Assembly (NCBI RefSeq): GCF_904846285.1 | Contig: NZ_CAJHAD010000004.1 | Coordinates: 117,469 to 181,468, forward strand | DNA: 64,000 nt | Source: Psychrobacter immobilis | GTDB lineage: Bacteria; Pseudomonadota; Gammaproteobacteria; Pseudomonadales; Moraxellaceae | Direction of reading: 5' to 3' | Part shown: in pieces, positions 55,359 through 63,765 of the stretch | Layout: every line of letters begins with the position of its first letter | Numbering within the stretch: position 1 is the stretch's first letter | The notes under the pieces: generated by a model | What the model was told of the DNA's origin: nothing | Database searches by the model: none | What the model saw: the letters and a program-made list of their open reading frames with translations, nothing else | Translations under genes and position numbers: made by a program

Positions 55359-56423
55359 ATGAAAACAAAAGATGGGTCAAATCAGCATGAAGACGCTTGC
55401 AAGCCTGCACACAAACGCAAATTTGAATACGGGTTTACCTCTATGGATAACAGATTGTTTTACCTACAACAAGACCTTACCCCAAGTGAATTTAGTGTAT
55501 TTGTCAGAATCTACCGTGCAACTGAGGGCTATGACGGAAGATCAAGAGCGTTGTCAGGTACTTACCTGCAAAAAGTGTGCAACATGAGTAAAAACACTGT
55601 TACAAGCGCAATAAAAGGTCTTGAGAAACAAGGGCTAATTTGCGTTAAAAGACGCCAGAAATCAACATCTTTATACTTGATTAATCTTGAGAAAATGGAC
55701 GATATGTATCAAGAAATCAAAGGAAAAATCATAGAGGATTTTGAGAATATGAGCAGTGATGATGACTCTTCTATCCCAAATATTGGGGGTCATAAAGACG
55801 ATATCAACAATCTTGATTCCCAAAATCTGACCATGACTATCCCAAAATCTGACCATTTGATTCCAAATATTCGACCATGTGACTCCCAAATATTGGGAAC
55901 TAATAAAGAAAGGTATAAAGAAAAGTATAAAGAAAATATATGTGTCGATGACCAAGACAAAGATTCTGACAATGATTCTACCAATCCATTTTTAAATCAA
56001 TCTCAGAATGATGAAACAGTAGTTAAGAAAGATACCAAGCGTGGCTCAGCATTAACCAAATCGATAAACATACCATTCGATGAATTTTGGTCAATGTACG
56101 ACAAGAAGCAAGACCGTGGAAAATGTGAAAAAAAATGGCTCAAGCTGACAGACGAAGAAAGATTGCTGACAATGAATCACTTGCCGGCCTACATCGAGTC
56201 AACGCCAAACAAGCAGTATCGAAAGCACCCGCATACATATCTTAATAGTGAAGCATGGAATAACGAAGTAATCAGCAACCTATCAGCAATCACTAACCAA
56301 CAAGGATTTAATTATGGACAACAACAATCAGCTAGCCAGCCAGCTTCAAACGCAGACTTGTACCAACAGCAACTCAGAGAGCAGTTCGGATTATCAGGCG
56401 AATCCATCCGAACAGTTAATTGA
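55359..56423 (+). CDS. Phage replication initiator (O-like), contains the origin
   Basis: A 354-residue protein. The N-terminal winged-helix domain (about 25-110) has LTPSEFSVFVRIYRAT and NMSKNTVTSAIKGLEKQGLI. A long polar linker (about 125-230) overlaps the DNA iterons, as in lambda O. The C-terminal domain starts near FDEFWSMYDKKQDRGKCEKKW (shortened: DEFWSMYDKK, about 240-249), the region that in related proteins binds the helicase loader. Start preceded by AGGAC. The stop lies inside the next gene (110-bp out-of-frame overlap), implying translational coupling. Confidence 0.85.
   Translation: MKTKDGSNQHEDACKPAHKRKFEYGFTSMDNRLFYLQQDLTPSEFSVFVRIYRATEGYDGRSRALSGTYLQKVCNMSKNTVTSAIKGLEKQGLICVKRRQKSTSLYLINLEKMDDMYQEIKGKIIEDFENMSSDDDSSIPNIGGHKDDINNLDSQNLTMTIPKSDHLIPNIRPCDSQILGTNKERYKEKYKENICVDDQDKDSDNDSTNPFLNQSQNDETVVKKDTKRGSALTKSINIPFDEFWSMYDKKQDRGKCEKKWLKLTDEERLLTMNHLPAYIESTPNKQYRKHPHTYLNSEAWNNEVISNLSAITNQQGFNYGQQQSASQPASNADLYQQQLREQFGLSGESIRTVN
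55775..55940 (+). other. Putative phage/satellite replication origin: iterons on a 22-bp grid plus AT-rich 12-bp repeats
   Basis: Iteron starts at 55775, 55819, 55841, 55863 and 55885 have cores such as CCCAAAATCTGACCAT (55819 and 55841), CCAAATATTCGACCAT (55863) and CCCAAATATTGGG (55775 and 55885). Spacing is 22 bp (44 where one unit has decayed), not a multiple of three, so the repeat is a DNA rather than protein feature. Directly after come three 12-bp AT-rich repeats AAAGAAARGTAT (55905-55940), a likely unwinding element. The layout matches lambda ori inside gene O. Confidence 0.8.
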
Positions 56424-56967
56424 TTTTCTAATTAATTTATTTAGTACATGGAAGGTATCGCACGCTACAAAGATGAAAGACCAAGATTGGGGTAAGCAGC
56501 GCATAGAGCTTTGGGCAATAGCACTGACCGACTTGAGAGCTACCAAGCAAGGATTAGAGAGGGCGCTCAGAAAGTCAATATCTCAGTCATGGCTACCAAC
56601 CACCGCAGCTGACTTCTTAGAGCTAGGCAGGCAAGCAAATAACCAATACCCTGATAGTTATGTTGCTTACGTCGCAGCCGCTAACAGAAATTATTTACAC
56701 CCTGTCTGTCATGAGGCGTCAAAAAGGATTGGAATAGAGAAGTTAGCGAGTGAGCCTGAAACATCGACACTCAAGATTTGGAATGAGATTTACAAGACTG
56801 TATGCACAGAACACACTCAGGATAGCGCCAAATTCAATCAAAACGTTATCGCCATTAAGCTTATCAAGCAGAATGATAAAAAGGTACTAGAAGCACCAAG
56901 AATTAGCTTAGAAGAGCAATCAGTCATATCAGATAGATACATTAACTTAATCAGGGAATCACTATGA
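56314..56967 (+). CDS. Phage replication protein P-like (helicase loader candidate)
   Basis: A 217-residue protein with a polar start, then a domain (about 34-120) including FLINLFSTWKVSHATKMKDQDWG and SWLPTTAADFLELGRQ, resembling lambda P-type proteins. In lambda, P brings the host helicase to O at ori. Here the next gene is a DnaB-type helicase, so it may load that. The ATG at 56314 follows AAGGATTTAATT and overlaps the initiator gene by 110 bases in another frame. Its stop overlaps the helicase start (ATGA). Confidence 0.72.
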   Translation: MDNNNQLASQLQTQTCTNSNSESSSDYQANPSEQLIDFLINLFSTWKVSHATKMKDQDWGKQRIELWAIALTDLRATKQGLERALRKSISQSWLPTTAADFLELGRQANNQYPDSYVAYVAAANRNYLHPVCHEASKRIGIEKLASEPETSTLKIWNEIYKTVCTEHTQDSAKFNQNVIAIKLIKQNDKKVLEAPRISLEEQSVISDRYINLIRESL

Positions 56968-58355
56968 ACGACTTACAAAAACCTCTATATAACTTAAGTT
57001 ATGAGAATGGCGTACTAGCAACGCTAATGAGCGACGAAAACACTTACAACAAAGTATGCGAAATCATTGTTGAAGACGATTTTGCGGCTGAGAAAAACCG
57101 CCTTTTATTCAGAGTAATTAAATTCTTATTTGAAGCTGGCGACCCTGTTGATACGGTCACAGTACACGATCAACTAGAACGCACAAAGCTACTTCATAGC
57201 GCTGGCGGTGAATCATATCTAGCGGAGGTATTAAGTTCAGGATATATAGGATCGTCCAGCATAGTTTACCATGCTACACGTATCAAGGAGCTGTCACAGC
57301 AAAGACGTATTAGAGCGGTGCTTGATAACGCAAAAGGTGTTATCAATGATGACGGCAAAGATGTTGACGTAAAAGTCAGTGATATCGTCTCAGAGCTGCT
57401 TAAAGTGTCAGAGAGTGATAACGACGCTGACAACCAATCTCAGTCAATCAGTTACTTGGTCAAAGGTTTTATAGACAAGCAATCAGATCTAATGAAAGGT
57501 ATTAAGCCAAAATCTCAAAAGACTGGGTTCTTTGACTTAGATGGCAAAGCACTGATTCAAAATGGTCACTTAGTTGTACTGGCAGCAAGACCAGCGATGG
57601 GCAAGACGACCCTTGGATTGAATGCAGCGTCAAACATGATTGAAATTCACCGCTCTTTAGATCAAGACGGTAACGTTGTCAGTGAAAAGCTAGGCGTTAT
57701 ATTCTCACTTGAAATGACCAAAGACGAAATAATGGAGAAATACATATCAGCTGCGGCAAACGTTGATATGAAGAGCTTGAAAAATGGCACGCTCAGTGAG
57801 GATGAGTGGGCGCGTGTATTCAAAGTTATAACCAATATTAATAAAGGCTACCCGCTCCACGTTGACGACCGCGCCAGATTAACATTTCAGCAAATCAGAG
57901 CAAGATTGATACAACTTAAATCACAGGGTAATGAGATTGGCGTTGTTGTTGTTGATTACTTACAGATTATGGGTGGTCTTGACGCAAACAACTTGACCAA
58001 CTCACTAGCTGAGGTCACATGTAACTTCAAGGCACTTGCTAAAGAGCTTGGTTGCCCTGTCATTTTACTATCACAGCTAAACCGTGAACTTGAAAAACGC
58101 CCAAACAAACGCCCAATTAACTCAGACCTTAGATCGTCAGGTTCTATTGAGCAAGACGCGGATATCATCATTTTTGTCTATCGTGATGAAATCTATAACG
58201 AAAACAGCGAACAAAAAGGAGTAGCGGAAATCATCATTGGCAAAAATAGACATGGTGAGATTGGCACAGTCAGACTTGGATTCGATGGCAGAAAATCGAA
58301 GTTTACCAACTTCACGCAAATGTACGACGAAGACGGACACCCATTTCACGCATAG
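56964..58355 (+). CDS. dnaB: DnaB-family replicative helicase (phage type)
   Basis: A 463-residue hexameric helicase. The N-terminal DnaB domain (about 5-105) begins YENGVLATLMSDE. The ATPase core (about 170-450) has Walker A AARPAMGKTTLGLNAA, Walker B VVVVDYLQIMGG, the ILLSQLNRELEKRPNKRP motif and DLRSSGSIEQDADIIIFVYRDE (shortened: SGSIEQDADII). It unwinds DNA at the module's origin. Together with the O-like and P-like genes it gives a self-contained replication cassette. The start codon overlaps the stop of the previous gene by 4 bases. Confidence 0.93.
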   Translation: MNDLQKPLYNLSYENGVLATLMSDENTYNKVCEIIVEDDFAAEKNRLLFRVIKFLFEAGDPVDTVTVHDQLERTKLLHSAGGESYLAEVLSSGYIGSSSIVYHATRIKELSQQRRIRAVLDNAKGVINDDGKDVDVKVSDIVSELLKVSESDNDADNQSQSISYLVKGFIDKQSDLMKGIKPKSQKTGFFDLDGKALIQNGHLVVLAARPAMGKTTLGLNAASNMIEIHRSLDQDGNVVSEKLGVIFSLEMTKDEIMEKYISAAANVDMKSLKNGTLSEDEWARVFKVITNINKGYPLHVDDRARLTFQQIRARLIQLKSQGNEIGVVVVDYLQIMGGLDANNLTNSLAEVTCNFKALAKELGCPVILLSQLNRELEKRPNKRPINSDLRSSGSIEQDADIIIFVYRDEIYNENSEQKGVAEIIIGKNRHGEIGTVRLGFDGRKSKFTNFTQMYDEDGHPFHA

Positions 58356-58475
58356 CAATACATAACAGCATTTAATCATAGCTAAAACATCACTCACAGC
58401 CCGATAAAACCACTAATCAGTACATTGTAGCCAAGACAGTAATAGCTACCTTAAACGGAAAACGAGAGGCACAAG

Positions 58476-58568
58476 ATGATTAGTTTTTTAATTCTTAGTA
58501 ACTACGATGATTTATTAGATAACACATCCCACCAAGGGTTCGAGATAAACGACACAACCCGCCATTGA
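58476..58568 (+). CDS. Possible 30-residue small ORF
   Basis: ATG at 58476 with GAGAGG upstream; reads MISFLILSNYDDLLDNTSHQ to a TGA at 58566-58568. It may be a small protein of the phage module. No known similarity by eye. Confidence 0.3.
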   Translation: MISFLILSNYDDLLDNTSHQGFEINDTTRH

Positions 58569-58570
58569 TC

Positions 58571-58747
58571 ATGTCAAAGCTGATATAGCAAGCCAAACTC
58601 ACTACTACATACAGCATAGATTATAACGACAGAGTTGATATCGCTTACCAGCAAGCCGATGCTATTGATTTTGATAGTGTAGCCTTTGCTTTTAACGAAG
58701 ATGCATTGTCATTGAGAGTTACTAGAAAAGTGAAGTGCTTGATTTGA
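58571..58747 (+). pseudogene. Short ORF interrupted by an in-frame amber codon
   Basis: ATG 58571, MSKLI, then TAG at 58586-58588, after which the same frame stays open for 52 codons with protein-like content (TTTYSIDYNDRVDIAYQQAD...) to a TGA at 58745-58747. Probably a decayed gene. Amber readthrough is possible but unsupported. Confidence 0.35.
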
Positions 58748-59308
58748 GGAATAAACTCAATAGAGAAACTAATCGAAGTTAGAGCCTCCACCAAAAAAAA
58801 TAATGGCGTTTATTCATAATAATGAATCTTATCGAGTAGATAAGGCGGTTTCAAGGTTCAGTTATAAATGAACTGCTTTGGCTAGGATAATCAAAAATAC
58901 CTATACTACTAGAATACTGTTCATGAAGGTGCTATGTATTATATAACACTATATGTTGTAACTTGAAGCGAATAGGCAAACAGTATGAAAACACTGAAAA
59001 AAATAAAACCCATCTTATGCTTTCATATTCATCCTAGTATATCGAGCAGAAATTAAAATATTTTGAGAATAAAATGTTGAAAAATGGGTAATCACCCCTG
59101 TTACATCATTTTTTTTGATATCTATCATGTGGGTAGTTTTGCAATAGTTTATAGATTCTAAAACCCATCATCCAAACTATAGGAATTTATTGTTCATCAG
59201 GTTTTATCTAATTAATCGATATATATTTAACCTTACAGGTATTTTATATAGGCTATCTGAGAATAGCTTATCAATACAAATAACTCCAATAACAAAACAG
59301 GGCAAGTA
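58748..59308. other. AT-rich gap before the nuclease-helicase gene
   Basis: About 560 bp without a supportable gene, clearly more AT-rich than the hut or pho regions. It should contain the promoter of the following gene. AT-rich flanks of this kind are common around horizontally acquired cassettes. Confidence 0.5.
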
Positions 59309-62300
59309 ATGTATAAAAGAGAAAGAATGTATTACTCACCATCAGACTTAACCACATATATGGAAAGCCCTTTTGCTTCATGGATGGATAGGCTCGCTCA
59401 AGAGCATCCAGATCTGACCCCAGAAAAAGACCTTAGTGATGAATTCATGGAATTACTGCAACAAAAAGGCTATGCCCATGAAGATAAGCTTGAGGTAAAG
59501 TTTATAGCTGAGGGTAGGACGCTAGTAAAGATTGAGGGTAGTAATAACGAAAAACATATCAAAACACTAGAAGCAATGAAACAAGGCGTCGAAGTCATTG
59601 TGCAAGCAAGATTAAAGCTTGACCAATTTGCTGGCTTTGCTGATTTTTTGGTAAAGGTAATACACGATTCAGGCCAAACCCCAAGTAAGCTTGGCAACTG
59701 GCATTATGAGGTATGGGACACAAAGCTTGCCAGCAGAGTCAAGCCGACATTCATCATCCAATTGTGTTGCTACGCTCAAATGCTTGAATCCATCCAAGGC
59801 TGTTTGCCTCAGAGTATTACTGTTGCGCTTGGCAATGGTGAGATGGAGGTGCTAAAGACTTATGATTTTTACTACTATTACTTAAGTTTAAAAGCCAATT
59901 TTCTAGACGAGCATGCTAAATTCCACTTAGATCACTGTCCAGACCCTGCCGACTCCGGAAGTTGGGGGAACTGGAGCAATCATGCCGAACAGCTTTTGCT
60001 TGATAAAGACCATTTATTTCAAGTAGCAAGTATTACCAAAGGACAAATTAAAAAGCTTAATCAGGCAGGCTTGTACACTATGGAGCAGCTTGCAGAGTCG
60101 CCTTTTTTATTGATGAGTGGTATTCACTCTACGGTGTTCGCTAAGCTAAAAGCTCAAGCGGCTATACAAATAAAAAGTAAGATAAAAAGTCAAAAGCTAT
60201 ATGGTTCGACAGACAGCGATAGGCCAGAGTTTGAAATCCTGCAACATTTGCAAGCTGAGAGAAAAGGACTCTCATTATTACCGCCTCATTCTCCTATGGA
60301 TGTATTCTTTGATATTGAAGGCTTTCCGCTTGACGAAGGCGGATTGGAATACTTGTGGGGTAATACCTACTTTGATGAGCAGGGCAACCGCCAGTTCAAA
60401 GACTTTTGGGCTCACAACCGTGAACAAGAAAAGCAATGCTTTCAGGAGTTTATCCATTGGGTTTATGGTCGGTGGCAACAAGATCCAAGTATGCACATTT
60501 ACCATTATGCCAGTTATGAGATTACCGCCTGTCGTAAGCTGATGGGGCGCTATGGTGTTTGTGAGTATGAAGTGGATCAACTGCTAAGAAATGAGGTGTT
60601 TGTCGATTTATACAAGGTAGTCAAGGGTGGTTTGCGATTGGGTGCTCCCAGGTACTCAATTAAAAATGTTGAACGCCTCTATCGCAATCAACGCGATACT
60701 GAAGTAGGTGACGGTGGTGATTCGGTCGTCGTTTATGATCAGTGGCGTGAGTTAAACCAACGTGGTTTGGAAGGCGATACTTGGCAAACCTCAAAGACTC
60801 TTAATGACATTCGAGACTACAACATTGACGATTGCGATTCTACGCAAGAGCTTGTGGTATGGCTAAGGGAACAACAGCTAATACATAACATTGATTATCT
60901 TGGTAAAACCGAAGTCATTGAGCCAGAAACCTCCGAAGAAATAACCATGGTTACCGCACTGCGTGATCGTCTATTAAACCAAGCTGAAACCGAGTCACTA
61001 GATAATCCTAAACAAGCACAACTCACTGAGAATCTAGCATGGATGTTAGAGTTTCATCGCCGAGAGTCCAAACCTTTATTCTGGAAGCTATTTGATCGCC
61101 TTGGCTCAGATGAGATGGAGCTCTTTAACGATTTAGATTGTCTGGCCATATGTGAGCGCACAGCTAGAGAGCCATTCAAATCGTCACCAAGAGCTAGAAA
61201 TCTAAGCTACGAATATAGATTTAGTCCAGAGCAAGAGTTTAAAGGGGCTTCAAGTAATTTCTATGTGCTTGGGCTAGAGACATCTGAAGGTAAAAATGCA
61301 AAAGTAGGGTTGGTCGCAGAGGAAAGTGATTTAGAAAATGGGATAATTGTACTCAAAGCCAAAGATGAGCCCCCAAGTATGGTGTCGCTTATTCCCGATG
61401 AATATATCAGTACTGATATCATTTCTGGTGCATTGTGTAGAACGGTTTCTGAGTATGAACAAGGGCTATTTAGACAGAAGAAATCTGCCATTATGGATTT
61501 TTTAACGGGTGTAAAGCCAAGAATCTTAAGTCACAAAGGTTGTGATATCGTCAGTAGTAAGGAGCCTGATGCTCGCTTAGAGCAAGTCATCGCAGCGATT
61601 AGCAATCTTGATAGTAGTTACCTACCGATACAAGGACCTCCAGGCGCTGGTAAAACTTATACAGCTAAACAAGCCATTGCTCATTTACTTAAGTCAGGGG
61701 CAAAAATTGGAATCTCTAGTAATAGTCACAAAGCCATCAACAATCTATTACTAAGCACGGCTAAACACTGCAAAGAGCACAATATAAAAGCATCATTTTT
61801 CTGCAACAAAGAGACGGACGATGAGCTTGCTGCTTACGACGTGACTATCTACAGTAATAACCAACTAGCCAGCCAAATTCAGCCCGCATGTGTTATTGGC
61901 ACGACTGCATGGGGATTTGCTCGTGAGGACATGACAGAGCAGCTCGACTATCTGTTTATTGATGAAGCAGGGCAGGTCGCAACAGCAAACTTAGTGGCAA
62001 TGAGTCGTAGTGCTAGAAACCTAGTATTGATGGGCGACCAAATGCAACTGGGTCAACCCTCACAAGGCACTCATCCCGCTAAAAGTGGACTGTCTATACT
62101 TGATTATCTACTACACGAAACACCAACCATCCCTGCGGATATGGGCGTGTTCTTAGATATGACCTATCGTATGCATAGTAAGGTGAATACGGTTATCAGT
62201 CAGCTAATCTACGAGAGCAAACTACAATCACACATCGATAATGATAAGCGTATCCTCAACGTAACAGACAATACAGCTAGCCAAAGTAATGAATGCCAAG

Positions 62301-62863
62301 GGATAGATGATTACTTAAATTTGGAGGCAGGTATCGTCTTTGTTCCTGTGGAGCATGAGGGTAATACTCAAGCTTCTGATGAGGAGGTAGCAACGATTAA
62401 GCAGCTGGCTAATTCGCTACTGGGGCGCATGTTTTGTACTGGTGCTATCAAAGATAGTGGTGAGTCAGTTAATCGCTTAATCACGTGGGAGGATATGTTA
62501 TTTGTCGCTCCATACAATCATCAGGTGAGTAAGCTAAAAATAGCTTTGGGTGAACAAGCAAAGGTTGGTAGTGTTGATAAGTTTCAAGGTCAAGAAGCTC
62601 CGATCGTATTCTTGAGTATGTGCGCTAGTGATGCTAATGAATCGCCTAGAGGCATTGACTTCTTATTCGATAAAAACCGCATTAACGTGGCAGTTTCTAG
62701 AGCACAAACATTGGCTATCGTGGTAGCAAGCCCTAATCTTGTTAATATCTCTGTCAATAGTGTTGAACAGTTGAAGAAAGTAAGTTTGTTTGGTGCCATA
62801 ATATATATGGATAGTCTAAATAATATACATACATATGAAAAACCTACAGGTGAGTATGAGTGA
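59309..62863 (+). CDS. TM0106-type RecB/Cas4-like nuclease fused to DEDD exonuclease-like and Upf1/Dna2-type helicase domains
   Basis: A 1184-residue protein in three blocks. First, a PD-(D/E)XK nuclease (about 1-230): start YYSPSDLTTYMESP, motif Asp in GFADFLVKV (near 111) and D137-T-K139 in YEVWDTKLAS. Second, an RNase H-like exonuclease (about 325-540): D335-I-E337 in VFFDIEGFP and YNIDDCDSTQEL with D507/D508. Third, a superfamily 1 helicase (about 745-1165): Walker A from G776 with K782 (GPPGAGKT), Walker B D885-E886 (FIDEAGQV), MGDQMQLGQPSQG, SVDKFQGQEAPIV and INVAVSRAQ. It probably processes DNA or RNA ends. The family has no settled role. ATG at 59309 or 59327. The stop overlaps the next gene. 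Confidence 0.85.
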   Translation: MYKRERMYYSPSDLTTYMESPFASWMDRLAQEHPDLTPEKDLSDEFMELLQQKGYAHEDKLEVKFIAEGRTLVKIEGSNNEKHIKTLEAMKQGVEVIVQARLKLDQFAGFADFLVKVIHDSGQTPSKLGNWHYEVWDTKLASRVKPTFIIQLCCYAQMLESIQGCLPQSITVALGNGEMEVLKTYDFYYYYLSLKANFLDEHAKFHLDHCPDPADSGSWGNWSNHAEQLLLDKDHLFQVASITKGQIKKLNQAGLYTMEQLAESPFLLMSGIHSTVFAKLKAQAAIQIKSKIKSQKLYGSTDSDRPEFEILQHLQAERKGLSLLPPHSPMDVFFDIEGFPLDEGGLEYLWGNTYFDEQGNRQFKDFWAHNREQEKQCFQEFIHWVYGRWQQDPSMHIYHYASYEITACRKLMGRYGVCEYEVDQLLRNEVFVDLYKVVKGGLRLGAPRYSIKNVERLYRNQRDTEVGDGGDSVVVYDQWRELNQRGLEGDTWQTSKTLNDIRDYNIDDCDSTQELVVWLREQQLIHNIDYLGKTEVIEPETSEEITMVTALRDRLLNQAETESLDNPKQAQLTENLAWMLEFHRRESKPLFWKLFDRLGSDEMELFNDLDCLAICERTAREPFKSSPRARNLSYEYRFSPEQEFKGASSNFYVLGLETSEGKNAKVGLVAEESDLENGIIVLKAKDEPPSMVSLIPDEYISTDIISGALCRTVSEYEQGLFRQKKSAIMDFLTGVKPRILSHKGCDIVSSKEPDARLEQVIAAISNLDSSYLPIQGPPGAGKTYTAKQAIAHLLKSGAKIGISSNSHKAINNLLLSTAKHCKEHNIKASFFCNKETDDELAAYDVTIYSNNQLASQIQPACVIGTTAWGFAREDMTEQLDYLFIDEAGQVATANLVAMSRSARNLVLMGDQMQLGQPSQGTHPAKSGLSILDYLLHETPTIPADMGVFLDMTYRMHSKVNTVISQLIYESKLQSHIDNDKRILNVTDNTASQSNECQGIDDYLNLEAGIVFVPVEHEGNTQASDEEVATIKQLANSLLGRMFCTGAIKDSGESVNRLITWEDMLFVAPYNHQVSKLKIALGEQAKVGSVDKFQGQEAPIVFLSMCASDANESPRGIDFLFDKNRINVAVSRAQTLAIVVASPNLVNISVNSVEQLKKVSLFGAIIYMDSLNNIHTYEKPTGEYE

Positions 62864-63593
62864 GTCAATGGACGTTCTAAGTATGTTCGAGTCAGAAAAT
62901 CGAATGAATAGCTTCCAAGCACATTTTCAAAAATTAATTAGAATTTTTGAAAATGAGGCAATCAGTTTTGTTATCGTTGGTAGTGTCGCTTATTCAGAGT
63001 ATGCTCCTCCTCGTGCGACCACCGCTATTGACTTTATGATGCTTGAAAGTGATTGCGATCACTTTAAAAAGGCTCTACAAAACCGTGAGATTGATTTTAC
63101 AATAAATGATTACCAACAAATAGTTATCACAATAAAAGATGAACCGAACGAGCTTAATTCTTATGATTTGATGCTTTTGGCCCAATACGCTCCAAAAGGT
63201 CTTGCAGTTAATAATATGATAATACGTAAGCAAATATTCGGCGTACAAAACGTGCCTGTAGCTCGCCCTGAAAAATTAGTCGCTTTATGGTGTAACGCAG
63301 TTAGTAACGGGAATTTTAAGGTATATGAAAGCGCTAAAATGTTAATCAAGTTGCAGCTAGCAGACATTGATAGCTGTTTTGAATTAATTGAGAATATGCC
63401 TGATAGTGATGCTAAAAAAGTATTGCGTTCAATTCTCGCAGGTAGATTAACCTACTTGCCTGCAGTTGATATGAAAGAAGATCTACTTATCTCATCTGAT
63501 TTATTTCAAACCTATGAAGAGATGGAGGTAGCTAAAGCAGAACGTTATAGCTCCTCTCAAGAACGTAGGCGCAGGCTATATTATGCTAGATAA
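62856..63593 (+). CDS. Nucleotidyltransferase-fold protein (AbiEii/DUF6036-like), possibly inactive
   Basis: A 245-residue protein. The minimal nucleotidyltransferase core is suggested by FVIVGSVAYSEYAPPRATTAID (about 38-59; the G-S pair and the R.T..D pattern), then SYDLMLLA and PVARPEKLVALW (about 147-158), the order seen in AbiEii- and DUF6036-type proteins. Where active members have T-D-I-D, this has T-A-I-D, so the first metal-binding Asp seems lost. An ATG at 62835 is an alternative start, but AGGTGAG favours 62856, which overlaps the nuclease-helicase stop by 8 bases. This strongly suggests a coupled two-gene system. A basic, Arg-rich tail (QERRRRLYYAR) ends it. Confidence 0.65.
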   Translation: MSESMDVLSMFESENRMNSFQAHFQKLIRIFENEAISFVIVGSVAYSEYAPPRATTAIDFMMLESDCDHFKKALQNREIDFTINDYQQIVITIKDEPNELNSYDLMLLAQYAPKGLAVNNMIIRKQIFGVQNVPVARPEKLVALWCNAVSNGNFKVYESAKMLIKLQLADIDSCFELIENMPDSDAKKVLRSILAGRLTYLPAVDMKEDLLISSDLFQTYEEMEVAKAERYSSSQERRRRLYYAR

Positions 63594-63625
63594 TAGAAGG
63601 TTTCAAATGATGGCCTTAACTATAG

Positions 63626-63765
63626 ATATAGTCAGAGAAACGTAATATCGATACATCTATTACCGCTGATCTCAATTTTTCTTGCTTGCTGTGCCTATGC
63701 AGACAGAGGCGGCAAAAAATTGAGATCAGCAGCACTGTAGCGTTTTTAAGATGCTTTCACTATAT
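63626..63765. repeat. 140-bp palindromic repeat (MITE-like), copy 2, inverted
   Basis: Inverse orientation to copy 1 at 4278-4417, identical length. Inner arms are CTGATCTCAATTTTT (63666-63680) and AAAAATTGAGATCAG (63715-63729). The central segment shares TTGCTTGCTGTGCCTATGC-type sequence with copy 1. The terminal repeats (ATATAGTCA and TCACTATAT) are one base off from copy 1. Located 32 bp after the nucleotidyltransferase-like gene. Confidence 0.85.

Noticed and set aside
55775..55900. CRISPR-like array in the initiator gene
   Set aside because: Repeats are about 16 bp with 6-bp gaps on a 22-bp grid, inside a coding gene, with no cas genes. Iterons explain it.
55671..55984. Minus-strand ORFs with repeated W-S-N-I-W-type sequence
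   Set aside because: They arise from translating the iteron array in the wrong strand; the repeat is explained as an origin.
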